A DNA stretch of 64,000 nucleotides from CANIGN01 sp964538275. Lineage in GTDB: Bacteria > Bdellovibrionota > UBA2428. Of this stretch, positions 9,819-16,293 are shown in pieces. The stretch is from assembly GCA_964538275.1 (NCBI GenBank), contig CAZIFW010000005.1, forward strand, positions 24,536-88,535, written 5' to 3'. The notes below the pieces were generated by a model. It searched no databases, was not told where the DNA came from, and saw nothing but the letters and a program-made list of their open reading frames with translations. Position 1 is the stretch's first letter. Every line of letters starts with the position of its first letter. Both the position numbers and the translations under genes were made by a program.

Positions 9819-10576
9819 TGTCAGCTGCAATTTATCTTTCTAGCATATTGAGTAAATATCAGCCAAATACATCAGACATTTACGTTGCTCGTTTGCATTT
9901 AGAGCCTTTGATTAAGAAGTGGGCTCATGAATATTTTGTTGAACTGAAAAACTCTGGATCAATGGCAAAGGGGACTGGGCTTAATGTAAATTCAGATTTG
10001 GATTTTTTAGTTTCTCTCAGGAATGATTTGGATACTGGTTTAAAAGAAATTTTTAAAAGTTTACTTTATTTTTTACAATCTAATGGCTTTCCTAAAGCTA
10101 AGCCACAAAATGTATCTATCAACATAAATTTTATGAATAAAAGCATAGATATTAGTCCGGCAAGAAGACACTCTGGAAATTCTACTAACGATCACAGTAT
10201 CTACTTGTCCCGTCAGGATACGTGGAAAAAAACTAATATTGATGAACATATTCGCTTGGTGTGCAGCTCAAATAGGATCAGTGAAATTAAACTTACTAAG
10301 GTGTGGAGATACAATCGCACCGTAGAGTTTCCATCTCTCTTGATCGAGGTGATGACAATCGAAGCTCTAAGTGGAGTATACAATACTGACCTTTCGGATA
10401 ACTTTTTGAAGGTCTTGGGGTTTGTGAGAGATAACATAGTGACAAGAGATTTTTATGACCCAGGAAATACAAATAATGTCCTGAGTGACTCTTTGTCTAT
10501 GATTGAAAAACAGCAGATTAGAAATATGGCGATTAATTCTCTCAACGCTAAAACATGGGGTGAGATCGTGTGGTGA
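9818..10576 (+). CDS. CD-NTase-like (OAS/cGAS-fold) nucleotidyltransferase
   Basis: 252 residues from the ATG that overlaps the hsdR stop. The nucleotidyltransferase active site is complete: G47-S48 in GSMAKGTG, D60 and D62 in SDLDF, and a third Asp at 111 in SIDISPARR. The DISPA segment and a C-terminal helical part (SLLIEVMTIEAL) fit the OAS/CD-NTase fold rather than small MNT antitoxins. CD-NTases make cyclic or linear oligonucleotide alarms in CBASS. Product and trigger are unknown. Base composition is visibly more AT-rich than hsdR, suggesting the pair joined the operon separately. Confidence 0.65.
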   Translation: MSAAIYLSSILSKYQPNTSDIYVARLHLEPLIKKWAHEYFVELKNSGSMAKGTGLNVNSDLDFLVSLRNDLDTGLKEIFKSLLYFLQSNGFPKAKPQNVSININFMNKSIDISPARRHSGNSTNDHSIYLSRQDTWKKTNIDEHIRLVCSSNRISEIKLTKVWRYNRTVEFPSLLIEVMTIEALSGVYNTDLSDNFLKVLGFVRDNIVTRDFYDPGNTNNVLSDSLSMIEKQQIRNMAINSLNAKTWGEIVW

Positions 10577-10579
10577 AGT

Positions 10580-11293
10580 ATGAGTAAAGTAAATCTAGAA
10601 GAACTCTTCAGGCAACTTCAAGCTGAGATGCTATTGTCATTGGGGATATTGGCCCATGTGCCACATCCAACAGATAAGGGCGATATTTCAGAAGAAAAAT
10701 GGATTTCTTTCTTAAGTAAATATTTGCCTAAGAGATACTCGGTTTCAAAGGGCACGGTTGTTGACCATGAAGGATCGTTGAGCCAGCAAATAGATATTGT
10801 GATTTTCGACAATCAATATTCTCCACTTATTTTTAATGATGGTGCTATGAAGTATATTCCAGCTGAAAGTGTCTATGCTGTATTTGAAGTAAAACCTGAG
10901 ATAAAAAAAGAATATATTGATTATGCATCTCAAAAAATAGAGTCAGTTCGCTCTCTCAAGCGCACAAATAACGACGTCTATCATGCAGGCGGCAAATATG
11001 AACCTAAGGATGAGAAGGATAGGTTTCAGATTCTTGGAGGTATCCTTGCCGCAAGAGGTTGGAGTAATTTCGAGGATAGAATCAAAGAACATATAGCCCC
11101 TTTAACTGGTAACAAAGAAATCAACATCGGTTGTTGTTTGGAAATGGGTTGTTTTAGTAAAGTCGATGGCTCACTAAAGGTTGGCTCGAATGAGTTTGCT
11201 TTGATGTCCTTTTTTACTCAGCTTCATGAAGCACTTAGAAAAATGGGGACCGTCTGGCCTTTGGATATAAATAAATACTATCCATTTAGATAG
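10580..11293 (+). CDS. DUF6602 protein, probable PD-(D/E)XK-like nuclease
   Basis: 237 residues, 3 nt after the nucleotidyltransferase. The block KYLPKRYSVSKGTVVD..SQQIDIVIFD..AVFEVKPE matches DUF6602. It carries an acidic/Lys pattern like a restriction-fold nuclease: D72 in IDIVIF and E103-V-K105. A second conserved part is in the C-terminal half, ending in helices. Adjacency suggests an NTase-sensor plus nuclease-effector pair, by analogy with CBASS effectors. This is inference; a direct DNA-end or RNA role is also possible. Confidence 0.6.
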   Translation: MSKVNLEELFRQLQAEMLLSLGILAHVPHPTDKGDISEEKWISFLSKYLPKRYSVSKGTVVDHEGSLSQQIDIVIFDNQYSPLIFNDGAMKYIPAESVYAVFEVKPEIKKEYIDYASQKIESVRSLKRTNNDVYHAGGKYEPKDEKDRFQILGGILAARGWSNFEDRIKEHIAPLTGNKEINIGCCLEMGCFSKVDGSLKVGSNEFALMSFFTQLHEALRKMGTVWPLDINKYYPFR

Positions 11294-11504
11294 TAAGGCT
11301 GCTGATTAATCGAAATTTATTCTATGCTGCAGATAAGATGAAAGAGTGTTGTTTGAGTATCTTGATTTCAATGTTGTGAGTTCATCGGGATGTGGGGCTT
11401 TGCCTGCCGTTGCAACGTGCGCATTTGGTATAGCTTCTAGCAATCAAATTCAACTTAACTGTCCGGACATTGGAATAAACGACACTTTTTATCGTCTCTG
11501 AGTC

Positions 11505-11531
11505 TGTGTCCTATTGCGACACATGCGCATG
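11505..11531 (+). promoter_or_regulatory. TGTGTC-N7-GACACA box and start-codon dyad, HTH/WYL genes
   Basis: A perfect dyad TGTGTC/GACACA with spacer CTATTGC occupies 11505-11523. It is followed immediately by the palindrome CATGCGCATG (11522-11531), whose second ATG may be the start codon of the HTH gene. No good -10 hexamer is visible at the usual distance, unlike the copies at 14960 and 16239. The position suits autoregulation of the HTH/WYL pair. Confidence 0.5.
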
Positions 11532-11780
11532 AGAAAAAGAATGAGTATGCCTAGGAACAATCAACCTATACGGGTTTTGAGTATTCTTATAAGGCTCTGT
11601 GCGTTTCAAAAGACGGGGCTGACAATTAAGGAATTGATGGAATATGCAGATGTGGATCGTAGAACACTGTATCGGGATTTTGACGCTATTAAGGCGGCTG
11701 GCGTTGAACTTGAGAGCACACGAAACTCGGGATCGCTGCGAATTAGAATTGCTCGAATTCCTGGATTAATTGAGGATTAA
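11529..11780 (+). CDS. Short HTH protein, DeoR-type, lacking WYL domain
   Basis: 83 residues from ATG 11529; ATGs at 11541 and 11547 are alternatives, and the last aligns best with the next gene. The HTH core KTGLTIKELMEYADVDRRTL followed by YRDFDAIKAAGVELEST is paralogous to the N-terminus of the following WYL regulator (TVYRDLDAIQGCGFPVENS). The effector domain is absent: the frame stops after RIARIPGLIED. It may be a truncated paralogue or a small partner that modulates the WYL protein at the same operators. Confidence 0.7.
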   Translation: MRKRMSMPRNNQPIRVLSILIRLCAFQKTGLTIKELMEYADVDRRTLYRDFDAIKAAGVELESTRNSGSLRIRIARIPGLIED

Positions 11781-11815
11781 CATAAATCCCAAATAGAACT
11801 CCGATAATTAATGAA

Positions 11816-12832
11816 ATGTCTAGAAACGATCAAGCAAGCAGGATTCTTAGGATCATTAGCTTGTTAGAGCATTCGTCTGAGGGACTGCGCGTGCAGGATT
11901 TAGTTTCTACACTAAACGATCAGGGCTTTGGGTGTACTCGAAGAACTGTGTATCGAGATTTAGATGCCATACAGGGGTGTGGATTTCCCGTGGAAAACTC
12001 TGATAGTGGCACCGACACAGGCACGTGGAGAATATCTAGACTTAAAAACATTGGAACAAAAGTTGTAGTTACTTACGAAGAACTTTTGGCTTTGTTCTTG
12101 GCAAGGGAATCTTTAAAAAGTTACGAAGGCTCAACATTCTATGCTTCGTTAGAAACTTTCTTTAAAAAGTTTGAAAGTATGCTGGGCGACAACTCAGCAA
12201 CACTTTTGAGAAATTTTTGCTCAACAGTGGGACTTAAGGCCAAGTCGCAGTGGGCGGGCAAGGTGCCCAAATCTTTTTTGGACGACATTCATGGGGCTTG
12301 TGCGAGCGGCTCTCAGCTTGCAATCGAATATGTGGCAGCGTCGGGCGATGGCGCGGGTAAATCTGTAAAAAGAGAACTCGGTCCTGAATGTGTGTACTTT
12401 GCCGATTCGGGCGCGTATTTGGTGGCCTTTGATTTTGCAAAAGAAGACTTTAGAGTTTTCTCGATTTCTAGAATTAAATCAGTGAAGGTGCTTGAGAGTG
12501 CCTATGCTTCTAAGATTTCTAGTCCCGAACAATTCTTTGAAGGTAACTTTGGATTGGTGGGATCGGGGAAGCTATCGAATGTAGAACTTTTGCTAGAGGG
12601 CAACATGGCTCCCTATGTGGTTGAGCGCAAATGGCATAAATCGCAGAAAGTTAAAAAGCACGGCGATCAATATACGCTATCGCTTGAAGTAAAAATAAAT
12701 TCTGAGTTGGTATCTTGGGTCTTAAGTCTCGGTGCTGATGCTACCGTGCTAGCTCCGCAAGAGCTTGCGGATGCGGTAAATAAAGCCGCGTTGTTAATTT
12801 TGGATAAATATAAACCTAAAAAAGCTGCATAG
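11816..12832 (+). CDS. HTH-WYL domain transcriptional regulator
   Basis: 338 residues. The N-terminal winged HTH (1-70) contains RRTVYRDLDAIQ. The WYL-like ligand domain is around 165-225 (LAIEYVAAS, GPECVYFADSGAYLVAFD, FRVFSISRIKSVKVLES), followed by a C-terminal WCX-like extension. Relatives (BrxR, CapW) repress phage-defence loci and respond to nucleic-acid or nucleotide ligands. It lies 36 bp after the HTH-only paralogue and within a region with repeated operator-like boxes, so it is the best candidate local regulator. Its last 40 bp are duplicated at 13664. Confidence 0.85.
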   Translation: MSRNDQASRILRIISLLEHSSEGLRVQDLVSTLNDQGFGCTRRTVYRDLDAIQGCGFPVENSDSGTDTGTWRISRLKNIGTKVVVTYEELLALFLARESLKSYEGSTFYASLETFFKKFESMLGDNSATLLRNFCSTVGLKAKSQWAGKVPKSFLDDIHGACASGSQLAIEYVAASGDGAGKSVKRELGPECVYFADSGAYLVAFDFAKEDFRVFSISRIKSVKVLESAYASKISSPEQFFEGNFGLVGSGKLSNVELLLEGNMAPYVVERKWHKSQKVKKHGDQYTLSLEVKINSELVSWVLSLGADATVLAPQELADAVNKAALLILDKYKPKKAA

Positions 12833-12843
12833 ATGAGTGTGTG
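12793..12843 (+). repeat. 51-bp direct repeat, copy 1 (3' end of WYL gene)
   Basis: Bases 12793-12843 are identical to 13664-13714, including the last codons and stop of the WYL gene plus 11 bp. The two copies start 871 bp apart and enclose the toxin-antitoxin pair. The flanking bases differ on both sides, so the repeat length is exact. Confidence 0.95.
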
Positions 12844-12873
12844 CGGGTGTTGGATAATCAAGATTTAATTGCG

Positions 12874-12887
12874 CCCCAGCGCTGGGG
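12874..12887 (+). repeat. CCCCAGCGCTGGGG palindrome, copy 1
   Basis: Perfect 14-bp palindrome, followed by TGG, 42 bp after the WYL stop and inside the segment enclosed by the 51-bp repeats. The same element recurs at 14416, 16165 and, shortened, at 18460. It lacks a T-tract, so it is not a standard terminator. Confidence 0.85.
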
Positions 12888-12912
12888 TGGCCGCAAAGTC
12901 TTAAAATTCTCG

Positions 12913-13200
12913 CTAAACTGCTTTCGGGAGTTTGGGGGCCTTGCTTAACTCTATGTCTACTTTTCCGCCAAGTTTTCTGTAATATTCCAAAAGCTTTTCT
13001 AGGCTAAGCAAAGAAAGTTTTCCGTTTAAGAGTTCGCTCACTCTAGGTTGCGGCTGGTCAAGGAGCTTAGAGAGTTCGTGCTGGGTGAGCTTAGATTTTT
13101 TTACCGATTCAAGAATTCTTGTAAGAACTTTGGACTTAAGCTCAAGCATGAACGCTTTTTCGGCATCGTATCCCAGTTCGTGAAATATACTTTTACTCAT
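12913..13200 (-). CDS. XRE-family antitoxin, HigA-like
   Basis: 95 residues with a Cro/XRE HTH in the centre: LTQHELSKLLDQPQPRVSEL then LNGKLSLLSLEKLLEYYRKL. The C-terminus GGKVDIELSKAP is typical of the antitoxin subfamily paired with phage-Gp49-like toxins. The toxin lies 4 bp upstream, giving the toxin-first order of higBA. It should neutralise the toxin and repress the operon at the dyad near 13575. Confidence 0.85.
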   Translation of the reverse strand: MSKSIFHELGYDAEKAFMLELKSKVLTRILESVKKSKLTQHELSKLLDQPQPRVSELLNGKLSLLSLEKLLEYYRKLGGKVDIELSKAPKLPKAV

Positions 13201-13204
13201 ATCG

Positions 13205-13555
13205 TTATCCCTTACCTTTCAAGGTTTCTTTAGCATTTTTATAGCGAGCTGTTATAAGCGCTAAGTTCAGCTTTTCAGTCTTTCGTGTTTTCTTTTGAAA
13301 AGCATGTAAGACATGTATGGCGCTTTTTTCAATTAGAACGTAAGCGACTCTGTACCAACCAGCTGCATCTTGTTCTTTTAGTTCCCATACACCTGCGCCT
13401 ACTGATTTTAGGGGTCTAGCTTTGAGTGGGTCTTTCCCATCTTGTAGTAAGTAAAGCTGGTATCCTAAATCCTCCTTAATGTTGTCAGGAAACTCCAAAA
13501 ACTCTTTTTTTGAGTTTCCAATCCAGATGATGCTCTTAAGCGCCATACTATCCAT
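13205..13555 (-). CDS. HigB/Gp49-like toxin of a type II TA module
   Basis: Start taken at ATG 13555 (MDSMALKS); ATG 13546 (MALKSIIWIG) is equally possible. The chain shows the RelE/HigB-like core: SKKEFLEFPDNIKEDLGYQL, then VWELKEQDAAGWYRVAYVL and HVLHAFQKKTRKT. The family are ribosome-dependent mRNA interferases; the Lys/Arg/His-rich end (FQKKTRKT) fits. Length is normal. Together with the antitoxin it forms an intact module enclosed by 51-bp direct repeats. Confidence 0.85.
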   Translation of the reverse strand: MDSMALKSIIWIGNSKKEFLEFPDNIKEDLGYQLYLLQDGKDPLKARPLKSVGAGVWELKEQDAAGWYRVAYVLIEKSAIHVLHAFQKKTRKTEKLNLALITARYKNAKETLKGKG

Positions 13556-13574
13556 TGTATCACTACTAGCTGTG

Positions 13575-13594
13575 ATATACAATATAATGTATAC
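13575..13594 (-). promoter_or_regulatory. Operator-like dyad upstream of TA operon
   Basis: ATATAC and GTATAC flank AATATAAT, 20 bp upstream of the toxin start, with a further TGTATA half-site at 13601. On the minus strand TATATT can serve as the -10 hexamer. The position suggests an autoregulatory site for the toxin-antitoxin complex. Confidence 0.45.
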
Positions 13595-13663
13595 GAAAAA
13601 ATGTATATTAGCGTCCGTAATGTCAGCATGGTAGGGCTCTTAGCCCCTTAGGTGTCCGTATTC

Positions 13664-13714
13664 GTTAATTTTGGATAAATATAAACCTAAAAAAGCTGCA
13701 TAGATGAGTGTGTG
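13664..13714 (+). repeat. 51-bp direct repeat, copy 2
   Basis: Second copy of the WYL 3'-end sequence, lying 50 bp before the next gene's start. It is non-coding here. Together with copy 1 it brackets 820 bp containing the TA genes and one CCCCAGCGCTGGGG palindrome. Confidence 0.95.
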
Positions 13715-13723
13715 GGCAAGGGC

Positions 13724-13769
13724 GGTGTCCTCTGGTGACACGATTGCCTCTCATACTAGTTGTATGAGA
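13724..13769 (+). promoter_or_regulatory. GTGTC-N7-GACAC box plus start-codon dyad
   Basis: GGTGTC and GACACG (13724-13742) flank CTCTGGT. Then TCTCATAC-TAGTT-GTATGAGA (13749-13769) forms an 8-bp-arm dyad that contains both a -10-like TACTAG and the ATG at 13764. There is no ribosome site, so the transcript is probably leaderless or nearly so. Confidence 0.5.
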
Positions 13770-14402
13770 ATCATCCAACTCACACTAAGCGCACTACTTC
13801 TAACAACCCCGATTTTTGCTGCTGAGCTGCCTGAGGCAACAAGTCAGCAACTGCTTGCATGCATTGATGGTGAGTATACGTCGTGCGAGAAAGTGTTGGT
13901 TTATTTCATTGATCAAAAAGACACGAAGAATACAGCTCTTGTTGCAGACTACATGTGTTTGGATAAAGGGTTTAAGTTTCCCAAAAGCCAGATTACATCT
14001 TGCTACATAGCTGGCGAGTATTATTTAATCGACGAGAATAATCTTAAAAAAGCTTTGGGGCGTTTCAAGGTTTCTTGCGCGGCTGCTGATGATAATTCGA
14101 CTACACTTTCCAACCAAGTTTTTGCATCTACTTGCACATTGGTGGCAGCTATAGAAAAAGACGTTGAGCTACTAGACGAAGAGATAGCAAGCCTAAGTAA
14201 GATATGTACGGAGTGGTCTTGCTTTTACAACATTGCAGTAGCGCTTGCTATTGCCGGCAGCTTTGGCTTGTCTGTTGAATATATAGAAAAGGCCGTAAAG
14301 GCTGGTAACAATTCTAGAAAAGAAATGAGTTATTTTGCTAGATATCCCAAAATTGCCGCAAGCAATAAGTATCGGAAGCTAATTAAAAAGTTTACAAGGT
14401 AA
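13764..14402 (+). CDS. Exported Cys-rich helical-repeat protein, unknown function
   Basis: 212 residues from ATG 13764, which gives a clean signal peptide (MRIIQLTLSALLLTTPIFAA, cleavage after AFAA-like IFAA). The mature part is mainly helical with about nine Cys residues in pairs that could form periplasmic disulfides (for example ICTEWSCFY). The pattern loosely resembles Sel1/TPR-like repeats, but no family is firmly recognised. It is a single-gene unit: box-type promoter in front, CCCCAGCGCTGGG palindrome 14 bp after the stop and a hairpin at 14459. Confidence 0.7.
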   Translation: MRIIQLTLSALLLTTPIFAAELPEATSQQLLACIDGEYTSCEKVLVYFIDQKDTKNTALVADYMCLDKGFKFPKSQITSCYIAGEYYLIDENNLKKALGRFKVSCAAADDNSTTLSNQVFASTCTLVAAIEKDVELLDEEIASLSKICTEWSCFYNIAVALAIAGSFGLSVEYIEKAVKAGNNSRKEMSYFARYPKIAASNKYRKLIKKFTR

Positions 14403-14415
14403 GGTACTGAGTCTG

Positions 14416-14428
14416 CCCCAGCGCTGGG
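14416..14428 (+). repeat. CCCCAGCGCTGGG palindrome, copy 2
   Basis: Thirteen of the 14 bases of the palindrome, followed by TGGG, 14 bp after the exported-protein stop. It shares its placement just after a stop codon with the copies at 12874 and 16165. Confidence 0.8.
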
Positions 14429-14458
14429 TGGGAGGTAAAATATGTTATGAGCAATGTT

Positions 14459-14480
14459 AAAAAGGTCCCTGGCGCCTTTT
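14459..14480 (+). terminator. Probable intrinsic terminator
   Basis: AAAAGG and CCTTTT arms flank TCCCTGGCG, and the hairpin ends in TTTT. A close relative occurs at 16209-16231, also about 30-40 bp after a CCCCAGCGCTGGGG element. It lies between two convergent genes. Confidence 0.5.
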
Positions 14481-14485
14481 CGGCA

Positions 14486-14938
14486 TTAGGTATTCCTATA
14501 GTGGCTTATGAGTGTTTCTATGTGCATGGCAATTTCGACTTGCGTGTCGAGTGCAATTTGGGAGACCTCAGTGGGTAGTTTTGTAGGAAGAGTTGTTACA
14601 TCCTCTAAGCGTTTCCATTCGTAAATGAGTGGTGCAATTTTAGAGTGGGTAGACATGGGGTCTGCGTCCCAAGGGCTTTGTATGTGAGTGAGTGCTTCTG
14701 GCACATAAGTGACATCCGTGGAGAATCTAAAGAAGACGGGATCTTTTTGAATGCTCCTTTTTACAGGTTGGCGCTGCGGGATGTATTTTTGTTGGTATCT
14801 GTCATCAGCGCTATTGAGGGCATCAGTGGCAATGGCATTGATGAGCTTTGACCTTCGCTTACGTCTAAGTTCTAGTAAGTAATGAATGGCTTTGCTGATA
14901 TAGAAGTCTAAAGTTAAATAGGCGTGCTTTGGAATCAT
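14486..14938 (-). CDS. Unknown 150-aa protein
   Basis: Start at ATG 14938 (MIPKHAYLTLDFY), placed 5 nt after a -10-like TACTAT, consistent with the box promoter at 14960-14978. The N-terminal third is basic (LLELRRKRRSKLINAIATDA) and the middle has PVFFRFSTDVTYVPEAL. There is no signal peptide or membrane helix and no family is recognised. Convergent with the exported-protein gene. Confidence 0.55.
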   Translation of the reverse strand: MIPKHAYLTLDFYISKAIHYLLELRRKRRSKLINAIATDALNSADDRYQQKYIPQRQPVKRSIQKDPVFFRFSTDVTYVPEALTHIQSPWDADPMSTHSKIAPLIYEWKRLEDVTTLPTKLPTEVSQIALDTQVEIAMHIETLISHYRNT

Positions 14939-14978
14939 ACTAATAGTATTTGCTGTACGTGTGTCACGTGAGGACACA
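14937..14978 (-). promoter_or_regulatory. TGTGTC-N7-GACACA box, TACTAT -10 and start-codon dyad
   Basis: Reading the minus strand: TGTGTC CTCACGT GACACA (14978-14960), 11 nt, TACTAT (14948-14943), then ATG at 14938. The dyad ATACTA-T-TAGTAT (14949-14937) spans the -10 and the start codon. This is the clearest copy of the compound element and shows it works in either orientation. Confidence 0.6.
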
Positions 14979-15000
14979 CGTTTGTTAAGGCTGATTTACT

Positions 15001-15477
15001 TTAAGCCACAGATTTTGGGTCGTGGTTGGAACGAGGAAGTAAGCACTCTTTAATCATCAAAAGCCAGTCGCTTTCTTGCATTACATTCTTGTCAGCGCCG
15101 TAAAACTCCTGAGCCAAGTGATTAAAGTAGATATTGGTGCCCTTCATAAGAAGCATGCTCCCTGTGGTAAGTGCCGTTACCTGCAAATACATAGTGGTTC
15201 TATCTAAGAGAACAATTTCGGGAGCGATGAGCAAGAGTTCGTCTTCAAAGACAAACTTTATTCCTTGTTTGGGAATTGTTTCTAGCGGGGAGGGAAAGAA
15301 TTCGTTTGCTCTAAAGTCTGTTACAACAATCCCGCACTCTGAACATATTTCTCCTATAGAGTCGAACAACTTGTCCGTAGCCTTTCTAAAGTTTTTTGCC
15401 TGAAATAATATTTTCTCTGCTGGCTGGGGTAATAAAGCTACATCAAGAAAAGCCTTCTTAAAATTTCGTCTATCCAT
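15001..15477 (-). CDS. Unknown 158-aa cytoplasmic protein
   Basis: Begins MDRRNFKKAFLDVALLPQPA. The chain alternates short beta and helix (GIKFVFEDELLLIAPEIVLL, TMYLQVTALTTGSMLLMKG) and ends in NHLAQEFYGADKNVMQESDW. There is no signal sequence. It lies upstream of the 150-aa unknown on the same strand, 62 bp away with that gene's own promoter box between, so the two may be separately transcribed. No family recognised. Confidence 0.55.
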   Translation of the reverse strand: MDRRNFKKAFLDVALLPQPAEKILFQAKNFRKATDKLFDSIGEICSECGIVVTDFRANEFFPSPLETIPKQGIKFVFEDELLLIAPEIVLLDRTTMYLQVTALTTGSMLLMKGTNIYFNHLAQEFYGADKNVMQESDWLLMIKECLLPRSNHDPKSVA

Positions 15478-15610
15478 TGGTGTAGTTCTATTCCTATGGC
15501 TTGAGGCTTACAAAAGTTACTTTTGAATTTGGCTACTAGAGCCATTGATAAGATTCGGTGCTCAGACAAAAACATAAATATTTTTTCTTAATTATTGCAT
15601 AAGAATTTTC

Positions 15611-15629
15611 TGTGTCTTGCGGGGTCACA
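15611..15629 (+). promoter_or_regulatory. TGTGTC-N7-GTCACA box upstream of ASCH gene
   Basis: TGTGTC TTGCGGG GTCACA, followed by GGTTATCTGAC. The right half and the nearby TATCTGA match the copy at 2425, defining a variant subgroup. No convincing -10 lies 11 nt downstream and the start codon is 68 bp away, so it may be an operator rather than a core promoter. Confidence 0.4.
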
Positions 15630-15697
15630 GGTTATCTGACAGCTGTGGTGTTGAGTTTTAAAGTTATCAGCTGCAAACTTGTTAAGTCAGGGGGCAT

Positions 15698-16159
15698 ATG
15701 ACAATTAAAAGTTTACAGGTTTTAAACATCGCTCAACCGTGGGCTCATTGTGTAGTGCACGAAGCTAAGAATGTAGAAAACAGAAGTCAAAATTTAAAAA
15801 AGCGCGGCACGATTGCGATTTATGCATCCAAGACTGTTGATCAGGGGCGCTTTGCAGCCTGCTTAGATTTATACGGAATTGCTATCAAGTCGTCTGAGGT
15901 TCCACTCGGGGCTATTGTGGGCATTGTTGAGGTGGTGGATGTTATTACAAAAGAGCAAGTTACTGCAAAAACGAAGAAGTGGTATGTGAGTAAGTTTGGT
16001 TATGTTTTTGAAAACATCATTGCGCTTAAAAAACCTATTCAAGTTTCTCCGCCAAAAGGAGCAGTAAAGTTCTGGCCTTTGGAAGATCAAAAAATTATTC
16101 AAAGCATTTTGTCTCAGCTTACAGAGCAAGAAATAAGAAACATTAAAGACTTTAAGTAA
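15698..16159 (+). CDS. ASCH-domain protein
   Basis: 153 residues. The ASCH pattern is visible: VLNIAQPWAHCVV, then KNVENRS and KRGTIAIYASK, then GAIVGIVEVVDV and the closing strand. ASCH domains have a PUA-like beta-barrel; members bind RNA or hydrolyse modified nucleosides such as N4-acetylcytidine. ATG at 15698 has a G-rich ribosome site (AGGGGG) close upstream. Six bases after the stop comes a CCCCAGCGCTGGGG palindrome. Confidence 0.8.
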   Translation: MTIKSLQVLNIAQPWAHCVVHEAKNVENRSQNLKKRGTIAIYASKTVDQGRFAACLDLYGIAIKSSEVPLGAIVGIVEVVDVITKEQVTAKTKKWYVSKFGYVFENIIALKKPIQVSPPKGAVKFWPLEDQKIIQSILSQLTEQEIRNIKDFK

Positions 16160-16164
16160 TAATT

Positions 16165-16178
16165 CCCCAGCGCTGGGG
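16165..16178 (+). repeat. CCCCAGCGCTGGGG palindrome, copy 3
   Basis: Perfect 14-bp palindrome followed by TGGG, starting 6 bp after the ASCH stop. It is followed by a hairpin (16209-16231) and then the next gene's promoter box (16239). Confidence 0.85.
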
Positions 16179-16208
16179 TGGGTGTTGAAAAGGTAGCGGA
16201 GGCTTGTC

Positions 16209-16231
16209 AAAAAGGTCTCTGACGCCTTTTT
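16209..16231 (+). terminator. Intrinsic terminator after ASCH gene
   Basis: AAAAAGG and CCTTTTT arms around TCTCTGACG; nearly the same sequence as 14459-14480 with point changes in the loop. Confidence 0.55.
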
Positions 16232-16238
16232 GATTGTG

Positions 16239-16274
16239 TGTGTCCTTATGTGACACAGACTTTGCTTATAAGAT
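16239..16274 (+). promoter_or_regulatory. TGTGTC-N7-GACACA box with -10 hexamer
   Basis: TGTGTC CTTATGT GACACA (16239-16257), then 11 nt, then TAAGAT (16269-16274); an overlapping TATAAG is an alternative. ATG codons follow at 16276 and 16294. An imperfect dyad CTTATAA/TTATGAG covers the -10 and first ATG. Confidence 0.55.
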
Positions 16275-16293
16275 TATGAGTAGGTGTTGGTGC

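Noticed and set aside
13604..13630. Another copy of the TGTGTC/GACACA box (GCGTCCGTAATGTCAGC)
   Set aside because: Only partial similarity; the halves do not form a matching dyad.
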